Below are positions 35,350 to 44,493 of a stretch of 64,000 nucleotides of DNA, one piece after another. Origin of the DNA: Nocardioides sp. GY 10127. Lineage in GTDB: Bacteria; Actinomycetota; Actinomycetes; Propionibacteriales; Nocardioidaceae. Where the stretch lies: NCBI RefSeq assembly GCF_004919085.1, contig NZ_STGL01000003.1, positions 719,124 through 783,123 of the forward strand, given 5' to 3'. Each line of letters begins with the position of its first letter. Positions within the stretch are counted from its first letter, which is position 1. A model generated the notes under the pieces. The model had not been told where the DNA came from. It did not search any database and was given only the letters and a program-made list of their open reading frames with translations. Position numbers and translations under genes: made by a program.

Positions 35350-35414
35350 CGCTCTCCTCTTCCTCTGCTCTTCCTCTGCTCTGCCGTGCCGTGGTCAGCC
35401 CTCGTCAGCCCCGC

Positions 35415-36269
35415 TCAGCCCTGGTCGGCCCTGCCCAGCACCCGCTCGACGACCGCCTCCGCGACCGCCTCGGGCGCCTGGGTGGGCAGCCAGTGGGTCA
35501 CCCCGGCCAGGACGACGAGCTCGTACTCGGCCCGCACGAACGCCTCGCACCCGTCGACCGCGGTGCGGCCGATCGCGGAGTCCCCGTCGGACCACACCAT
35601 GGTGGTGGGCACGCGCACCCGGCCGACGCGCGGGGGCGCCAGCGGGAGGGCGCGGTACCAGGCGAGCGCACCGGGCAGCGCGCCGTCCTCGACGACCTCG
35701 GCGCGGTAGCGGGACAGCTCGTCCGGGGTCATCCCGGCACGGGCGAGCAGACGGTCCAGCGGGCCGCCCTGGCGGCGGGCCAGCGCCTCGGGGAGCGCCG
35801 GCAGCTGGAACGCGGCCATGTACCAGGAGCGCCGGGCCTGGTCGGAGCGGGTGAACGCACGCAGGAACGCGGCCGGGTGGGGCACCGAGAGCGCCGTCAG
35901 CGTGGCCACGGCGCCGGGGCGGGCGGCGAGCGCCCAGGCGACCATCGCGCCCCAGTCGTGACCGACGAGGTGCACGTCGCGGCCGGTGAGCGCCCGGACG
36001 GCCGTCACGACCGCGCCCGCGTCGTCCGCGAGGTGCTCCAGGGCGTGCGCCCGGCGCCCGCGGGGACGGGCGCGGGGCGCGTAGCCGCGCTGGTCGACCG
36101 CGAAGGTCCGCAGCCCGGCCGCGTGCAGCAGCGGGGCCACGAGCCGCCACGACGTCGCCCGCTCGGGGAAGCCGTGCAGCAGCACGACGGGCACCCCGTC
36201 GAGCGGGCCCGCGTCGTCGACGTCGAGCACCAGGCCATCCGGCGTGGGCACCTCGGTCAGTCGGGTCAT
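35415..36269 (-). CDS. alpha/beta hydrolase, epoxide-hydrolase-like
   Basis: A 284-residue alpha/beta-fold hydrolase. The oxyanion motif is LLHGFPE, and the nucleophile elbow is VGHDWGA with Asp as nucleophile, as in epoxide hydrolases and haloalkane dehalogenases. The acid is probably in WSDGDSAIG, and the His in GVTHWLP. Two lid Tyr are plausible in SWYMAAF and YRAEVVE. GGGAGG precedes the ATG at the expected distance. Substrate unknown. Confidence 0.85.
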   Translation of the reverse strand: MTRLTEVPTPDGLVLDVDDAGPLDGVPVVLLHGFPERATSWRLVAPLLHAAGLRTFAVDQRGYAPRARPRGRRAHALEHLADDAGAVVTAVRALTGRDVHLVGHDWGAMVAWALAARPGAVATLTALSVPHPAAFLRAFTRSDQARRSWYMAAFQLPALPEALARRQGGPLDRLLARAGMTPDELSRYRAEVVEDGALPGALAWYRALPLAPPRVGRVRVPTTMVWSDGDSAIGRTAVDGCEAFVRAEYELVVLAGVTHWLPTQAPEAVAEAVVERVLGRADQG

Positions 36270-36330
36270 CGGAACCTCCCGTGGGGTGGGGCTGGTGGAT
36301 GGGGCTGGTGGGTGGGGTGGAGGGTGCGGC

Positions 36331-37233
36331 TCAGGACTGGTGCACGAGGTCGTAGACCACGCGCTTGGGGACGCCGGCGAGGCGGGCGACCTCGCGGATG
36401 GCGTCCTTGCGGGGCGTCCCCGCGGCCTCGGCCTCGGCGACGGCGGCGCGCAACGAGTCCGGGTCGTCCCCGACGGCCGCGACCGGCTCGGCGCCCGTGA
36501 CGACGAGCGTGACCTCGCCCCGCACGCCGTCGGCGGCCCAGGCGACGAGGTCGGCGAGGGGCCCGCGGACGACCTCCTCGTGGGTCTTCGTCAGCTCGCG
36601 GCAGACCGCGGCGCGGCGGTCCCCGCCGAACGCCTCGGCCATCGCGGCCAGGGCCGCCTCGGTGCGGTGCGGTGCCTCGAAGAACACCATCGTGCGCTCC
36701 TCGGCGGCCAGCACGCCCAGACGGCGACCGCGCTCCCCGGCCTTGCGGGGCAGGAAGCCCTCGAAGCAGAACCGGTCCACCGGGAGGCCGCTGACGGCGA
36801 GTGCGGTGAGCACCGCGCTCGGGCCGGGCACCGCGGTGACGGGGACGTCGTGCTCCACCGCGGCCGCCACGAGGCGGTAGCCGGGGTCGGACACGCTGGG
36901 CATCCCGGCGTCCGTGACGAGGACGACGCGCTCGCCCGCCAGCAGCGCCTCCAGCAGGACGGGGGTGCGGGCCGCCTCGTTGCCCTCGAAGTAGGAGACC
37001 AGCCGGCCGGGCGCCTCGATCTCGAGCTCGCGCAGCAGCCGGGTGAGGCGGCGGGTGTCCTCGGCGGCCACGACGTCGGCACGCACGAGCTCCGCGGCCA
37101 GGCGCGGCGGGGCGTCGTCGACGCGGCCGATCGGGGTGGCGGCGAGCACCAGCCGCCCGTGCTCCGGGTCCGGCCGGCGGCCCGACGACGCGGCCGACTG
37201 CGGGGCCCGGGGGGCGTTCTCGTGGTCTGGCAC
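36331..37233 (-). CDS. rsmI: 16S rRNA (cytidine-1402 2'-O)-methyltransferase
   Basis: A 300-residue SAM-dependent methyltransferase of the tetrapyrrole-methylase fold. [11 protein letters not shown] replaces the common ATPIGNL signature near the start; [22 protein letters not shown] and FFEAPHR are the other family blocks. The first 27 residues are a variable extension. The start is GTG 37233, divergent from the O-mannosyltransferase gene, an arrangement conserved in many actinobacteria. Confidence 0.93.
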   Translation of the reverse strand: MPDHENAPRAPQSAASSGRRPDPEHGRLVLAATPIGRVDDAPPRLAAELVRADVVAAEDTRRLTRLLRELEIEAPGRLVSYFEGNEAARTPVLLEALLAGERVVLVTDAGMPSVSDPGYRLVAAAVEHDVPVTAVPGPSAVLTALAVSGLPVDRFCFEGFLPRKAGERGRRLGVLAAEERTMVFFEAPHRTEAALAAMAEAFGGDRRAAVCRELTKTHEEVVRGPLADLVAWAADGVRGEVTLVVTGAEPVAAVGDDPDSLRAAVAEAEAAGTPRKDAIREVARLAGVPKRVVYDLVHQS

Positions 37234-37304
37234 GCGCCCATCCTGCCTCCTCCCGGGCCCGGCGCCGCACCGGACGCGGGGCCCCGAGCCCGTGGGTCGG
37301 TCGA

Positions 37305-37352
37305 GGGGCCGCCCGTGGGGCCGCCCGTGGGGCCGCCCGTGAGGCCGCCCCT
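37305..37352. repeat. 12-bp tandem repeat in the rsmI-PMT intergenic region
   Basis: About four copies of GGGGCCGCCCGT, the last degenerate. It lies upstream of both divergent genes and could affect spacing of regulatory sites. Confidence 0.6.
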
Positions 37353-37405
37353 GCGGCCGCCGCGCAGGCGCACCCGCGGTGCCCGCCGCGGACGCCTGCG
37401 CTGCG

Positions 37406-37411
37406 TACCAT
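37406..37411 (+). promoter_or_regulatory. -10 box of the O-mannosyltransferase gene
   Basis: TACCAT followed by 7 nt and GTG 37419. The upstream ATG at 37410 lies inside the box, so GTG 37419 is preferred as a leaderless start. Confidence 0.5.
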
Positions 37412-37418
37412 GCCCGCC

Positions 37419-39245
37419 GTGAGCACGCAGGCGCCCGAGGACCCCTCTCTCGAGCCGGACCCGTACGAGCGGGAGCCGGACCTCGAGCGGGAGCCCGACG
37501 GCTGGGAGAACCGCGACGGGCAGGACGTCTCGGGCGGCCCCGCCGGGGAGCAGACGCTCTCGCGGACCGCCTCCGGCCTCGTCGTCCCCTCGGCCTGGCA
37601 GCGCGCGCGGCACCGGCTGCGCTGGGAGGACCCGGTCATGGCCTGGGCCGCGGCGTTCGCGCTGGGCCTGCTCGCCTTCTTCCTGCGGCTGTGGCACCTC
37701 GGCAAGCCCGCGGAGTTCGAGTTCGACGAGACGTACTACGCCAAGGACGCGTGGTCGCTCATCAACAACGGCTACGTCATGGGCTACGTCGACGACGCCA
37801 ACGACAAGATCCTGGACGGCACCACCCGCGGCCTGTGGGACGGCGAGCCGTCGATGATCGTCCACCCCGAGGTCGGCAAGTGGATGATCGGCCTCGGCGA
37901 GAAGCTCTTCGGGATGGACCCGTTCGGCTGGCGCATCGCCGCCGCGGTCATCGGCTCGCTGATGATCGTCGTGATGGTCCGGATGGTCCGTCGACTCACC
38001 CGCTCCACCGCGCTCGGCCTGGTCGCCGGCGTCCTGCTGATGTTCGACGGCATGCAGTTCGTGCTGTCCCGGCTGGCGCTGCTCGACATCTTCATCGCGT
38101 TCTGGATGCTCTGCGCCGTGGCGGCGCTGCTGGTCGACCGGGACTGGTTCCGCAACCGGATCGCCGACCAGCTCGACGGCCGGGTGGAAGGGCGCGGCCT
38201 GCGCGGCTGGGGGCCGGTCCGCAGCCTGCTCTTCCGTCCGTGGCTGCTCGTCTCGGGCGTCTGCTGGGGCCTGGCGTGCGGCACGAAGTGGACGGCGGTC
38301 TACCCGCTCGCCGCGTTCGGCGTCATGGTGTGGCTGTGGAGCGCGGGCGCCCGGCGCAGCTTCGGCGTGCGCGCCGCCCGGCTCCGCTCGGTCGTGGTGG
38401 ACGGCTTCGGCGCGTTCCTCCAGCTCGTGGTCGTCGCGCTGCTCGTCTACGTCGCGTCCTGGACGGGCTGGCTGGTCCACGCCGACCAGTACGAGGAGTA
38501 CCTCTCCTCCACCCAGTACACGCAGTACACGGGCTCGGGTCACTGCGACGGCGAGACCTACGTGTCGGACGACCCGGACACCGACGCCCGCTGGCCCACC
38601 GCCACGGAGCCGGACGCGACCGGGCTGGGCGAGGTCGTCCAGTCCCTGCGCTCGCTCTGGTACTACCACCAGGACGTCTACACGTTCCACACGCACTTCC
38701 TGAACTGCGCCACCCACACCTATGCCTCGATGCCGTCCGGGTGGCTGCTGCTCAACCGGCCGGTGGGCGTGGCGGCGGACACCGGGATCGAGCCCGGGAC
38801 GCGGGGCTGCACCGCGCCCGCGGACAGCGACTGCCTGCGCCAGGTGCTGCTGCTGGGCACCCCGGTGCTGTGGTGGGGCGGCTGCGTCGCGCTGATCTTC
38901 TCGTGCGTGATGTGGGTGCTGGCGCGGGACTGGCGCCACGGCGTCGCGGTCGTCGGCACGGCGTCCACCTGGCTCCCGTGGCTGATGTACGACGACCGAC
39001 CGATCTTCATCTTCTACGCGATCCTCACGCTGCCGTTCCTCGTCACCTCGGTGGTGCTCGGGATCGGCCACCTCATCGGGCCCTCACGCACGCCCTCGGC
39101 CCGGCGGACGGTCGGCGTGGTGGTCGGCGGGTCGTTCGTCGTCCTGACGATCCTCAACTTCGCGTGGTTCTGGCCCATCTACACCAACGCGCTGCTCACC
39201 CATGCCCAGTGGCTGACCCGCATCTGGTTCGAGAGGTGGATCTGA
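37419..39245 (+). CDS. pmt: dolichyl-phosphate-mannose-type protein O-mannosyltransferase (GT39)
   Basis: A 608-residue membrane glycosyltransferase that moves mannose from polyprenyl phosphate to Ser or Thr of exported proteins. After an acidic 60-residue cytoplasmic tail, the first helix leads to [13 protein letters not shown], holding the catalytic Asp-Glu pair of the first extracellular loop; [10 protein letters not shown] follows. About 10-11 helices are predicted. A Cys-containing extracellular loop lies between about 360 and 475. It is divergent from rsmI and overlaps the next gene by 1 nt. Confidence 0.9.
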   Translation: MSTQAPEDPSLEPDPYEREPDLEREPDGWENRDGQDVSGGPAGEQTLSRTASGLVVPSAWQRARHRLRWEDPVMAWAAAFALGLLAFFLRLWHLGKPAEFEFDETYYAKDAWSLINNGYVMGYVDDANDKILDGTTRGLWDGEPSMIVHPEVGKWMIGLGEKLFGMDPFGWRIAAAVIGSLMIVVMVRMVRRLTRSTALGLVAGVLLMFDGMQFVLSRLALLDIFIAFWMLCAVAALLVDRDWFRNRIADQLDGRVEGRGLRGWGPVRSLLFRPWLLVSGVCWGLACGTKWTAVYPLAAFGVMVWLWSAGARRSFGVRAARLRSVVVDGFGAFLQLVVVALLVYVASWTGWLVHADQYEEYLSSTQYTQYTGSGHCDGETYVSDDPDTDARWPTATEPDATGLGEVVQSLRSLWYYHQDVYTFHTHFLNCATHTYASMPSGWLLLNRPVGVAADTGIEPGTRGCTAPADSDCLRQVLLLGTPVLWWGGCVALIFSCVMWVLARDWRHGVAVVGTASTWLPWLMYDDRPIFIFYAILTLPFLVTSVVLGIGHLIGPSRTPSARRTVGVVVGGSFVVLTILNFAWFWPIYTNALLTHAQWLTRIWFERWI

Positions 39246-39688
39246 TGGCCCTGCACCGCACCGACCGCGACGGCTGGGACCTCCCGGCCCCGCTCGCCGC
39301 CTTCTGGACCGAGCGGCACCTGTGCACGCTCACCACCCGCCGCCCCGACGGCCGTCCGCACGTCGTGCCCGTCGGCGTCGCCCTCGACCCCGAGCGCGAG
39401 TGCGCCTGGGTGATCACCGGCGTCACCTCGCGCAAGGTGCGCAACCTGCGGGCCGCCGCGTCCTCCCCCGACCCCACGGCCCGGCTCGTCGCCGCCTGCC
39501 AGGTGGACGGGGCACGCTGGTCGACCCTCGAGGCGGTCGGTGAGGTCACGGACGACCCCGACGACGTCGCGCGGGCCGTCGACCGGTACGCGCAGCGCTA
39601 CCGGGTGCCGCGGGAGAACCCGACCCGGGTCGCGCTGCGGCTCACCGGGTGCCGGTTCGTGTTCGGCGCGGCCCTCCAGCGGGACTGA
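39245..39688 (+). CDS. PNPOx-like flavin/F420-binding protein
   Basis: A 147-residue split-barrel protein of the pyridoxamine-phosphate-oxidase-like superfamily, probably binding FMN or F420. FWTERHLCTLTTRRPDGRP at about 21-39 and VITGVTSRKVRNLRA near 57-71 are the cofactor-binding segments. It is the second gene of an operon with the O-mannosyltransferase (TGATG). Catalytic role unknown; actinobacterial relatives are F420-dependent reductases. Confidence 0.8.
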   Translation: MALHRTDRDGWDLPAPLAAFWTERHLCTLTTRRPDGRPHVVPVGVALDPERECAWVITGVTSRKVRNLRAAASSPDPTARLVAACQVDGARWSTLEAVGEVTDDPDDVARAVDRYAQRYRVPRENPTRVALRLTGCRFVFGAALQRD

Positions 39689-39724
39689 GCCGGCCGCCCA
39701 GAAGGCTCAGAGGGCTCAGAGGGC

Positions 39725-40627
39725 TCAGAGCGGCCAGTGCACCCCGGTGCGCTCCTCGGAGACGTCCCAGAGCCGCGTGGCCGTGGCGGTGTCCAGCGCC
39801 TGCGGCGAGCGGCCGACGGGGCCGGGGGCGCCGCGGAAGCCGCCGAGCCGCGTCGGGCCGACGAACGTGTTGCCGGGCAGGTCAGCGGTGAGCGCCAGCA
39901 GGCTGGGTCGCGCGCCCTCGGCGGCCGGGGTCGCCAGCACGAGGTTGCCCAGGCTCATCGCCGCCACGGCGAAGCGGCTCGCGTGGTGGCTCTGGAGGTG
40001 GGTGGCGGCGTACCCGGGGTGCGCGGCCAGCGCCCGGACCGGTGAGCCCGCGGCGACAAGCCGGCGGTCCAGCTCGAGGACGAACAGCAGGTTGGCCAGC
40101 TTGGAGACCTGGTAGGCCCGCGTCGGGCTCCACCCGCGGGTGACGTCGAGGTCGTCGGGGTCGAGCTGCGGGCCCCGGTGCAGCAGCGAGGAGACCACCA
40201 CGACGCGGTCGGTCACGTGCGGCAGCAGCAGGTTCGTCAGCGCGAAGTGGCCGAGGTGGTTGGTGCCGACCTGGAGCTCGAAGCCGTCCTTCGTGCGCCC
40301 CTGCGGGGTCATCATGATCCCGGCGTTGCACAGGAGCCCGGTGAGCGGACCCTCCCACGCGTCGGCGAAGGCCCGCACGGAGGCGAGGTCGGCGAGGTCG
40401 AGCGCGCGGACCTCCGTCGATCCCGCGCCGGCCGCCCCCGCAGCCACCTGGGCGGCGGCCTGCTCCCCACGCCCCGGGTCGCGCACCGCCATCACGACGT
40501 GCGCGCCGGCGGCCACGAGGGCGCGGGTGGACTCCAGGCCCAGGCCCGAGTTCGCGCCGGTGACCACGTAGGTGGAGCCGGTCAGGTCGGGCAGCACCAG
40601 CGGGGGCGCGGACGGCAGCAGCGGCAT
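39725..40627 (-). CDS. short-chain dehydrogenase/reductase
   Basis: A 300-residue SDR. The cofactor loop is TGANSGLGLE, DLADLASVRAF follows, NAGIM is the structural motif, and the active site is S (VVVSSLL) with YQVSK (Tyr and Lys). Length and AHPGYAATHL suggest the retinol-dehydrogenase/WWOX-like SDR subgroup. ATG 40627 is chosen because TAGCGT lies 7 nt upstream; the earlier GTG at 40636 lies inside that box. Substrate unknown. Confidence 0.88.
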   Translation of the reverse strand: MPLLPSAPPLVLPDLTGSTYVVTGANSGLGLESTRALVAAGAHVVMAVRDPGRGEQAAAQVAAGAAGAGSTEVRALDLADLASVRAFADAWEGPLTGLLCNAGIMMTPQGRTKDGFELQVGTNHLGHFALTNLLLPHVTDRVVVVSSLLHRGPQLDPDDLDVTRGWSPTRAYQVSKLANLLFVLELDRRLVAAGSPVRALAAHPGYAATHLQSHHASRFAVAAMSLGNLVLATPAAEGARPSLLALTADLPGNTFVGPTRLGGFRGAPGPVGRSPQALDTATATRLWDVSEERTGVHWPL

Positions 40628-40634
40628 GGGCGCC

Positions 40635-40640
40635 ACGCTA
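40635..40640 (-). promoter_or_regulatory. -10 box of the SDR gene, leaderless start
   Basis: TAGCGT on the minus strand, 7 nt before ATG 40627. Confidence 0.45.
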
Positions 40641-40664
40641 GCCGACCCGCCCGACGTGCCGGGC

Positions 40665-40730
40665 GGGTCAGCAGCGGGTCAGCAGCGGGTCAGCAGCGGG
40701 TCAGCAGCGGGTCAGCAGCGGGTCAGCGCG
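40665..40730. repeat. 11-bp tandem repeat at the 3' end of the helicase gene
   Basis: Five exact copies of GGGTCAGCAGC (40665-40719), with a sixth degenerate copy that contains the stop codon of the helicase gene on the other strand. The period equals about one DNA turn. It occupies nearly all the space between the SDR promoter and the helicase stop. Confidence 0.85.
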
Positions 40731-42885
40731 CGATGACGGAGCGCTTGCGGCGGCGTCCTGCCTGGGCCTTCTCCTCCGCCTCGAGGGCGGAGGTGAGCAG
40801 CGAGACCAGGGCCTCGAGCTGGACGTCGGAGGAGGAGCCGACCTCCGCGTCGGAGCCGTCGAGCGCCACCGCCGCGAGCCCGGCCTTGGAGTCGATGAGC
40901 TCGGCGATGCGGGTGTCGATCGTGTGCGCGGCGATGACGCGCCAGGCGGTGACCGGCTCGTCCTGGCCGATGCGGTGGATGCGGTCGATCGCCTGGGTCT
41001 GCTCCGCGTCGGTCCACGACAGCTCGGCGAGGACGAGGTTGGAGGCGACCTGCAGGTTGAGACCGACGCCCGCCGCCATGAGCGAGCAGACCGCCACCGA
41101 CACGTCGGGGTCCTCCACGAACGCGTCGATGTTCTTCTGCCGGACGCTGGGCGTCTGGTCGCCGCGGATCGAGGAGTACCGCAGGCCGCGCTCGTCGAAG
41201 AGCCGCTCGGCGGTGTCCATGACGTCCACGTGCTTGGCGAAGAAGACGACCTTGCCGACGTTGCGCGCCAGCTGGGCGGCGTAGTCGGCCGCGAGGCCGG
41301 CCTTGGCCTGACCGATCCGGCGGACCATCGAGAACACGTTCTCGCCGTCGGAGCTGGAGGAGGAGTCCTCGAGCTCCCAGCCGGCGACGCGGCGGACGAG
41401 CTCGTGGTCGATGCCCTCGACCGTGCGCCCGGAGATGCGGGTCTCCAGGGCGGTGTTGTACCGGTGGACCATCCGCTTGGCCAGGTCCGCCTCGGCGGCC
41501 TTGATCGAGCGGCCCAGGGCGTCGTCGAGCTCGACCGGGAGGTCGGCCACGCGACGGGCCGGGATGTCGGCGGCGACGTCGACCTTGCGGCGGCGCACGA
41601 TGCCCTGGTTGACCACGCAGGTGCGGGCGGCGCCGTAGAACTGGGGGCCGTCGGCCGGGTTGAGGCCGGTCTCCTCCAGGCACTCCATGAGCGGGCCGAG
41701 CGGCACCTTGTCGTCGATCCAGCCGAGGAACTGCCAGATGGCCCGGAAGTCCTCGATGTCGTTGATGAGCGGGGTGCCGGTGAGGGCCATGAGCAGCGGT
41801 CGGCCGCCCCGGGCCCGGATCTTCTCGGAGAGGTGCAGGACGTGCTGGCTGCGCTGGGAGGTCTTGTTCTTGATGAAGTGCGCCTCGTCGACGACCATCC
41901 CCTTGAACCCGAAGTCGGAGAGCCAGCCGACGTGCCGGTCGAGGATCTCGTAGTTGACGACCACGATGTCGGCGAAGCCGTTCATGTCGTCGCCGTCGCC
42001 GTGGACGACGGTGGCCGGGTGCGTCGGCGTCCAGCGCTCGGCCTCGCGCGCCCAGTTCGTCTTCACGACGTTGGGCACGACCACGAGCAGCGGGTAGGCG
42101 TTCGCGGCCTGCGCGGCGAGCAGCGCCTGCGCGGTCTTGCCCAGGCCCGGCTCGTCGGCGAGCAGGAACGTGCGGTGACCCTCGCCGGCGGCGTTGATCA
42201 GCTGCGCCTGGTGCTTCATCAGCGTGTGCCCGCCGGGGGCGGTGAGCGACTCGGGCTCGGGCAGGGGCATGCAGGCGGACGCTCCGCCGTACTCGAAGCT
42301 GCGGAACAGCGGGCCGAGCAGCTCCCAGCCGGCGAGGCGGCGGGGGCGGGAGGTGAGGGCGACGCCGGAGAAGTCCGGCACCAGGAACGGGTTGGAGAGC
42401 TTGCGCGCCACGACGGACGGCGGGGTGACGCGGCGGTGCTCGGCGTCCCCGTTCTCGGTGGACCGACGCACGGGCGCGGGCTCGTCGGGGACCTCGAGGC
42501 CGGCGCGCTCCATCATCTCGCGGCGCAGCGCCCGGGCGTCGGGCCCGATCTCGGCGTCCTCGGCGAGGAGCTGGAGGAGGGAGGTGTCGCGGGTGCCGGT
42601 CTTGGCGAGGATCGTGGCGATCCCGTCCAGCCGCTTCAGCTGCTCGTTGCGCTGCGACTCGCTCGACTCGGTGTCGGCCTTGAGCCGGGCCCGCTCCTCG
42701 CGCACCAGCAGCGCCACGACCTGGAACTTCATCCGTCCCTGGCCGTTGACGGGGCCGCGCTGGGCGGCGCCCTCCACCTCGCGGACGGCGCGGGCCAGGA
42801 CGGGGATGATCCCCTCGTTGTCCAGGTCGCGCACGCGGCGCTGGGTGCGCCCGTTCTGCGAGCGTCGCTGGGCTCGTCGAGCCAC
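40723..42885 (-). CDS. SNF2-type DEAD/DEAH-box helicase
   Basis: A 720-residue SF2 ATPase. After a variable 220-residue N-terminal region come motif I DEPGLGKTAQ (Lys near 250), motif II DEAH (near 333-336), motif III LTGTPL, and in the second RecA lobe FFAKHVDVMDTA, AAGVGLNLQ and the SNF2-specific QAIDRIHRIGQ. It probably remodels protein-DNA complexes or takes part in repair. The start is GTG 42885 with GGAGGAG directly upstream; a 137-residue longer frame has no conserved sequence. No restriction or phage-defence partner is adjacent. Confidence 0.87.
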   Translation of the reverse strand: MARRAQRRSQNGRTQRRVRDLDNEGIIPVLARAVREVEGAAQRGPVNGQGRMKFQVVALLVREERARLKADTESSESQRNEQLKRLDGIATILAKTGTRDTSLLQLLAEDAEIGPDARALRREMMERAGLEVPDEPAPVRRSTENGDAEHRRVTPPSVVARKLSNPFLVPDFSGVALTSRPRRLAGWELLGPLFRSFEYGGASACMPLPEPESLTAPGGHTLMKHQAQLINAAGEGHRTFLLADEPGLGKTAQALLAAQAANAYPLLVVVPNVVKTNWAREAERWTPTHPATVVHGDGDDMNGFADIVVVNYEILDRHVGWLSDFGFKGMVVDEAHFIKNKTSQRSQHVLHLSEKIRARGGRPLLMALTGTPLINDIEDFRAIWQFLGWIDDKVPLGPLMECLEETGLNPADGPQFYGAARTCVVNQGIVRRRKVDVAADIPARRVADLPVELDDALGRSIKAAEADLAKRMVHRYNTALETRISGRTVEGIDHELVRRVAGWELEDSSSSSDGENVFSMVRRIGQAKAGLAADYAAQLARNVGKVVFFAKHVDVMDTAERLFDERGLRYSSIRGDQTPSVRQKNIDAFVEDPDVSVAVCSLMAAGVGLNLQVASNLVLAELSWTDAEQTQAIDRIHRIGQDEPVTAWRVIAAHTIDTRIAELIDSKAGLAAVALDGSDAEVGSSSDVQLEALVSLLTSALEAEEKAQAGRRRKRSVIAR

Positions 42886-43418
42886 TGGCTCCTCCTTCGT
42901 CGGCCGCGCGGGGCAGGCCGAGGCGTTCGACAGCCGCGATGGTCTCTCCCTGGCCACCGCAGGCCGGACATGCGCAGCATCGACGAAGCCACCTGCTGGT
43001 GGCGGGGCCTGGGGCGTCGTCCGACCGGGGGGCTCGAACGGCGCCGTGGAGGTCCGGGGTCGCCCACGGAGGTTCCCGGGGGCGGAGTCGGCGGCACCCC
43101 TCCCGAGGTGCCGGGCTGCGACTGCCGTCCATGCTCTCACAAGACCCGGCAGGACGTGCACCGACGGCGGGACCTCTGCGGTCGGTTTCGTCCGCCGGAC
43201 TGGACCGCTACCCGACCGGGTGAGTTCGAAGGGGTCGCAGCGGGGCACCGTCGAGGTGTCCTCGAGTGAGTCACCACATCCGGGTGGTTCCTCCACCCGC
43301 AGGGGTGATCGAGGACGCCGCGGTCGGGACCGGAAAGATTCCGGCCGCGGCGCCCACCGGCCGCACGGCCCTGGTCACGCGCCCCCTGTCCCGAGCCTCG
43401 GTAGCGAGCCGCGGCGGC
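42886..43418. other. 533-bp gene-free region between helicase and regulator genes
   Basis: No convincing coding frame. A compact hairpin GCCACC-TGCT-GGTGGC lies about 100 nt upstream of the helicase start, and the terminator-like hairpin at 43316-43352 follows the regulator gene. Helicase promoter elements must lie here, but none is unambiguous. Confidence 0.45.
43316..43352 (-). terminator. hairpin downstream of the FadR-type regulator gene
   Basis: CGCCGCGG pairs with CCGCGGCG and, nested inside, CCGGAA with TTCCGG around an AGA loop, with a 6-nt bulge on one side. It begins 67 nt after the regulator stop. Confidence 0.5.
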
Positions 43419-44210
43419 TCAGTCGGCGGTGTCGACGGTGTCGGCGGTGTCGGCGGTGTCGGGCCCGTCCGCCGCGAAGACGTAGAAGTCGGCGATGTGC
43501 CGCTCGACGAGGTCGGCGGCCAGCAGGCGGTCGCCGCCGCGCACGGCGTCCGCGATGGCCCGATGCTCGGAGCACAGCCGCCGGCGCACCGGCTCGACGT
43601 CCGGCGCCTGCTGGAGCGCGGTGAGGAGCGTCCCGCGCATGGCGGTGCGCAGCGCCGTGGTGAGGTCCGCGACCAGGGCGTTGCCGCTCGCCCGCGCGAC
43701 CGCCACGTGGAAGGCGGTGTCCCGCTCGTTGAACTCCGCCACGTCGGTGGCCGGGTCGTCCATCACCGCGAGGTGCTCGTCCATCTCGGCGAGGTCGGCC
43801 GCCGACGCGTGCCCGGCGGCGAGCCGCGCGGACTCCCGCTCGAGGGCGATGCGCGCGCGCACGACGTCGCGGCCGGCGACGCTGTTGAGCAGGGCGTGGA
43901 CCCGGACCAGTCGCGTGAGGGCGTCCCCGGGCGTGGCGGTCACGACCGTGCCGGCGTCCTTGCCCGAGCCGGTGCCCTGGGTGATGAGCCCCATCGCCTC
44001 GAGGACGCGCATGGCCTCGCGGACCGCGGAGCGGCTGACCCCCAGCGACGCGGCGAGCTCCCGCTCCCCCGGCAGCCGGTCACCGATGGAGAGCCGCCCG
44101 GCGGCGATCTGCTCCTCGATCCGGTCGAGGACGAGCTCGTAGGTGCGCGTGCGGACGACCGGCGACCAGTCGGGGTCGCCGGGGCGCACGTCCTGGGCGA
44201 GCCGGTCCAC
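43419..44210 (-). CDS. GntR-family (FadR/FCD) regulator, LldR-like
   Basis: A 263-residue regulator. The winged helix at about 20-85 has GDRLPGERELAASLGVSRSAVREA; the FCD ligand domain follows with the metal-binding pattern RDTAFHVAVA and SEHRAIADAV. The C-terminus is a short Asp-Thr-Ala repeat. GTG 44210 is chosen because a CACAAT -10-like box lies 7 nt upstream; an ATG 54 codons earlier is possible but that sequence is not conserved. It is divergent from the lactate permease gene, whose promoter carries a matching operator, so it should be its repressor, responding to lactate or glycolate. Confidence 0.88.
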   Translation of the reverse strand: MDRLAQDVRPGDPDWSPVVRTRTYELVLDRIEEQIAAGRLSIGDRLPGERELAASLGVSRSAVREAMRVLEAMGLITQGTGSGKDAGTVVTATPGDALTRLVRVHALLNSVAGRDVVRARIALERESARLAAGHASAADLAEMDEHLAVMDDPATDVAEFNERDTAFHVAVARASGNALVADLTTALRTAMRGTLLTALQQAPDVEPVRRRLCSEHRAIADAVRGGDRLLAADLVERHIADFYVFAADGPDTADTADTVDTAD

Positions 44211-44385
44211 GGGCCGGATTGTGCACCGCGGGCGACGCTGCCGCGAGCCCGAGGCGGCAGACCCGGCCGTGTCGCGACGTCCAGGACCGCTCGTCGCGCC
44301 CAGGACACCGCTCACCGAGCGCGGACGCACGGATCCCGGACCCCGACTGGCTTTTCCTGTGACGGCGCTCATACAGTGCTCCCCG

Positions 44386-44414
44386 TCACTGTGTGGTCAG
44401 ACCACATGTATGGT
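44386..44414 (+). promoter_or_regulatory. lldP promoter with FadR/LldR-type operator in the spacer
   Basis: The perfect palindrome TGTGGTCAGACCACA (44392-44406) contains TGGTCAGACCA, an exact fit to the FadR-family TNGT-N3-ACNA consensus. It lies between TCACTG (weak -35) and TATGGT (-10 at 44409-44414) with a 17-nt spacer, so binding would block the promoter. Confidence 0.65.
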
Positions 44415-44493
44415 GCTGCCGATCACAGTGCGACGCCACCGTCGTCCCGACCGCCACGGCTGAGCCTGGCGGTGCGTTCCGAAAGGCCCACCC

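Noticed and set aside
40723..43296. Phage-defence island around the SNF2 helicase
   Set aside because: No methylase, nuclease or other defence gene flanks it; the neighbours are an SDR and a lactate regulator.
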